Below, piece by piece: positions 63,371 through 64,000 of a stretch of 64,000 nucleotides of DNA. The position numbers were made by a program, and so were the translations under genes. The notes beneath the pieces are model-generated. The model had not been told where the DNA came from and searched no databases. It saw only the letters and a program-made list of their open reading frames with translations. Position 1 is the stretch's first letter, and every line of letters begins with the position of its first letter. Origin of the DNA: Roseivivax sediminis (GTDB lineage Bacteria; Pseudomonadota; Alphaproteobacteria; Rhodobacterales; Rhodobacteraceae); assembly GCF_900112685.1 (NCBI RefSeq), contig NZ_FOMS01000004.1:256498-320497 (forward strand). Reading direction: 5' to 3'.

Positions 63371-64000
63371 ATGCTGAGACTGGCCTTACTCGCATCCCTT
63401 GCCGCGAGCCCCGCCCTTGCCAACAAGGTCTTCGTGTCGAACGAGCGCGGCAACACCGTGACCGTTATCGACAGCGACACCTGGGAGGTGATCGAGGAAT
63501 TTCCCGCCGGCAACCGCCCGCGCGGGATCACCATCTCGCCCGACGGCACGAAACTCTATGTCTGCGCCTCGGACGACGACACCGTGCGCGTCTTCGATAC
63601 AGAGACCTACGAGGAACTTTACACACTGCCCTCGGGCCCGGACCCGGAGCTTTTCGTGATCCACCCCTCTGGCAACCCGCTCTACATCGCGAACGAGGAC
63701 GACAACCTCGTCACCGTGACCGACACCGAGACGCGGCAGGTTCTGGCCGAGGTGCCGGTGGGCGTGGAGCCCGAGGGCATGGGGATCAGCGCCGACCGGA
63801 AATACGTGGTCAACACCTCCGAGACCACGAACATGGCGCATTTCATCAACACCGAGACCTACGAGATCGACCACAACATCCTCGTCGACCAGCGCCCGCG
63901 CTACGCGCAGTACACCGCGGACGGCACCCGGCTTTACGTCTCGTCCGAGATCGGCGGCACGGTGTCGGTGATGGACATCGCCGAGGACGGCACCCCGACG
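63371..64000 (+). CDS. PQQ-dependent catabolism-associated beta-propeller protein, 5' part
   Basis: 210 codons to the window end, so the C-terminus is missing. Signal peptide LALLASLAASPALA, then repeating YVTN-type blades: VFVSNERGNTVTVIDSDTWE, GITISPDGTKLYVCASDDDT, LYIANEDDNLVTVTDTETRQ and RLYVSSEIGGTVSVMDIAED. This matches the TIGR family of YVTN propellers found with PQQ-dependent alcohol dehydrogenases, cytochrome c550 and a linked ABC transporter. Its biochemical role is unproven. The expected partner genes lie beyond the window. Confidence 0.88.
   Translation, partial: MLRLALLASLAASPALANKVFVSNERGNTVTVIDSDTWEVIEEFPAGNRPRGITISPDGTKLYVCASDDDTVRVFDTETYEELYTLPSGPDPELFVIHPSGNPLYIANEDDNLVTVTDTETRQVLAEVPVGVEPEGMGISADRKYVVNTSETTNMAHFINTETYEIDHNILVDQRPRYAQYTADGTRLYVSSEIGGTVSVMDIAEDGTPT

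Noticed and set aside
63135..63377. 80-codon frame before the PQQ-associated gene, with a plausible ribosome binding site
   Set aside because: Only the first 20 residues look protein-like; it becomes Ser/Arg-rich and overlaps the start of the next gene.

Overview
The window is high-GC alphaproteobacterial chromosome, most likely from the Rhodobacteraceae/Roseobacteraceae. That placement is inferred from gene content: EI-Ntr (ptsP), a malic enzyme fused to a phosphotransacetylase domain, tandem DUF1127 and DUF3072 proteins, a TRAP transporter, a PQQ-associated beta-propeller protein, and short intergenic repeats of a type I associate with Rhodobacterales. No rRNA, tRNA or CRISPR array was found.

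Layout. 1-1.4 kb: 5' part of an ammonium transporter and a 22-residue membrane microprotein. 1.5-4.5 kb: a family 4 glycosyltransferase, Kdo transferase and a DUF1178 protein. 4.6-8.3 kb: aspartate kinase and PtsP. 8.5-19.2 kb: mostly single genes (DUF2189, EcsC, GNAT, flavin reductase, CatB/Vat-like acyltransferase, MTA phosphorylase, adenine phosphoribosyltransferase, an AlkB-like di-iron membrane enzyme, a sulfotransferase, an acyl-CoA ligase). 19.4-23.4 kb: a DUF4269 protein, a duplicated DUF1127 pair and two uncharacterised envelope proteins. 23.5-28.2 kb: a minus-strand nucleoside salvage operon cdd-deoA-deoB-add-upp with 4-nt overlaps at three of its four junctions. 28.3-38.1 kb: two DUF3072 genes, maeB, prpE, DUF421/DUF4396, nadK and glyA. 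38.2-46.3 kb: hydrolase, acylphosphatase, family 2 glycosyltransferase, lepA, DUF1353 lipoprotein, LMW phosphatase, sirtuin and a PCu(A)C copper chaperone pair.

46.5-56.5 kb looks like an accessory catabolic island. On the minus strand are a DapA-family lyase, a GntR/FCD regulator, an FGGY pentulose-type kinase and an L-fucose/L-arabinose isomerase-like protein. Divergently on the plus strand are a GlcD-type FAD oxidase and a full DctQ-DctM-DctP TRAP transporter. The kinase carries a 1-nt frameshift in a G5 tract, and the right edge holds a truncated, frameshifted IS3-family transposase next to the housekeeping gene rpmB. Together these suggest uptake and breakdown of an unidentified sugar or sugar acid.

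56.6-64 kb: rpmB, an MFS transporter, a TPP riboswitch with tenA, meaB, a c-type cytochrome, a NarL-type two-component system and the start of a PQQ-associated beta-propeller gene. The last four suggest the edge of a PQQ-dependent alcohol oxidation locus.

The most distinctive non-coding features are an eight-copy intergenic repeat usually paired with GC hairpins, a 25-bp perfect inverted repeat made of two of its copies, a 19-bp hairpin whose 3-nt loop is the lepA stop codon, a duplicated leader before the DUF1127 genes, TTTGCAAA boxes before prpE, and clustered GGGA/TCCC dyads before the PQQ locus.
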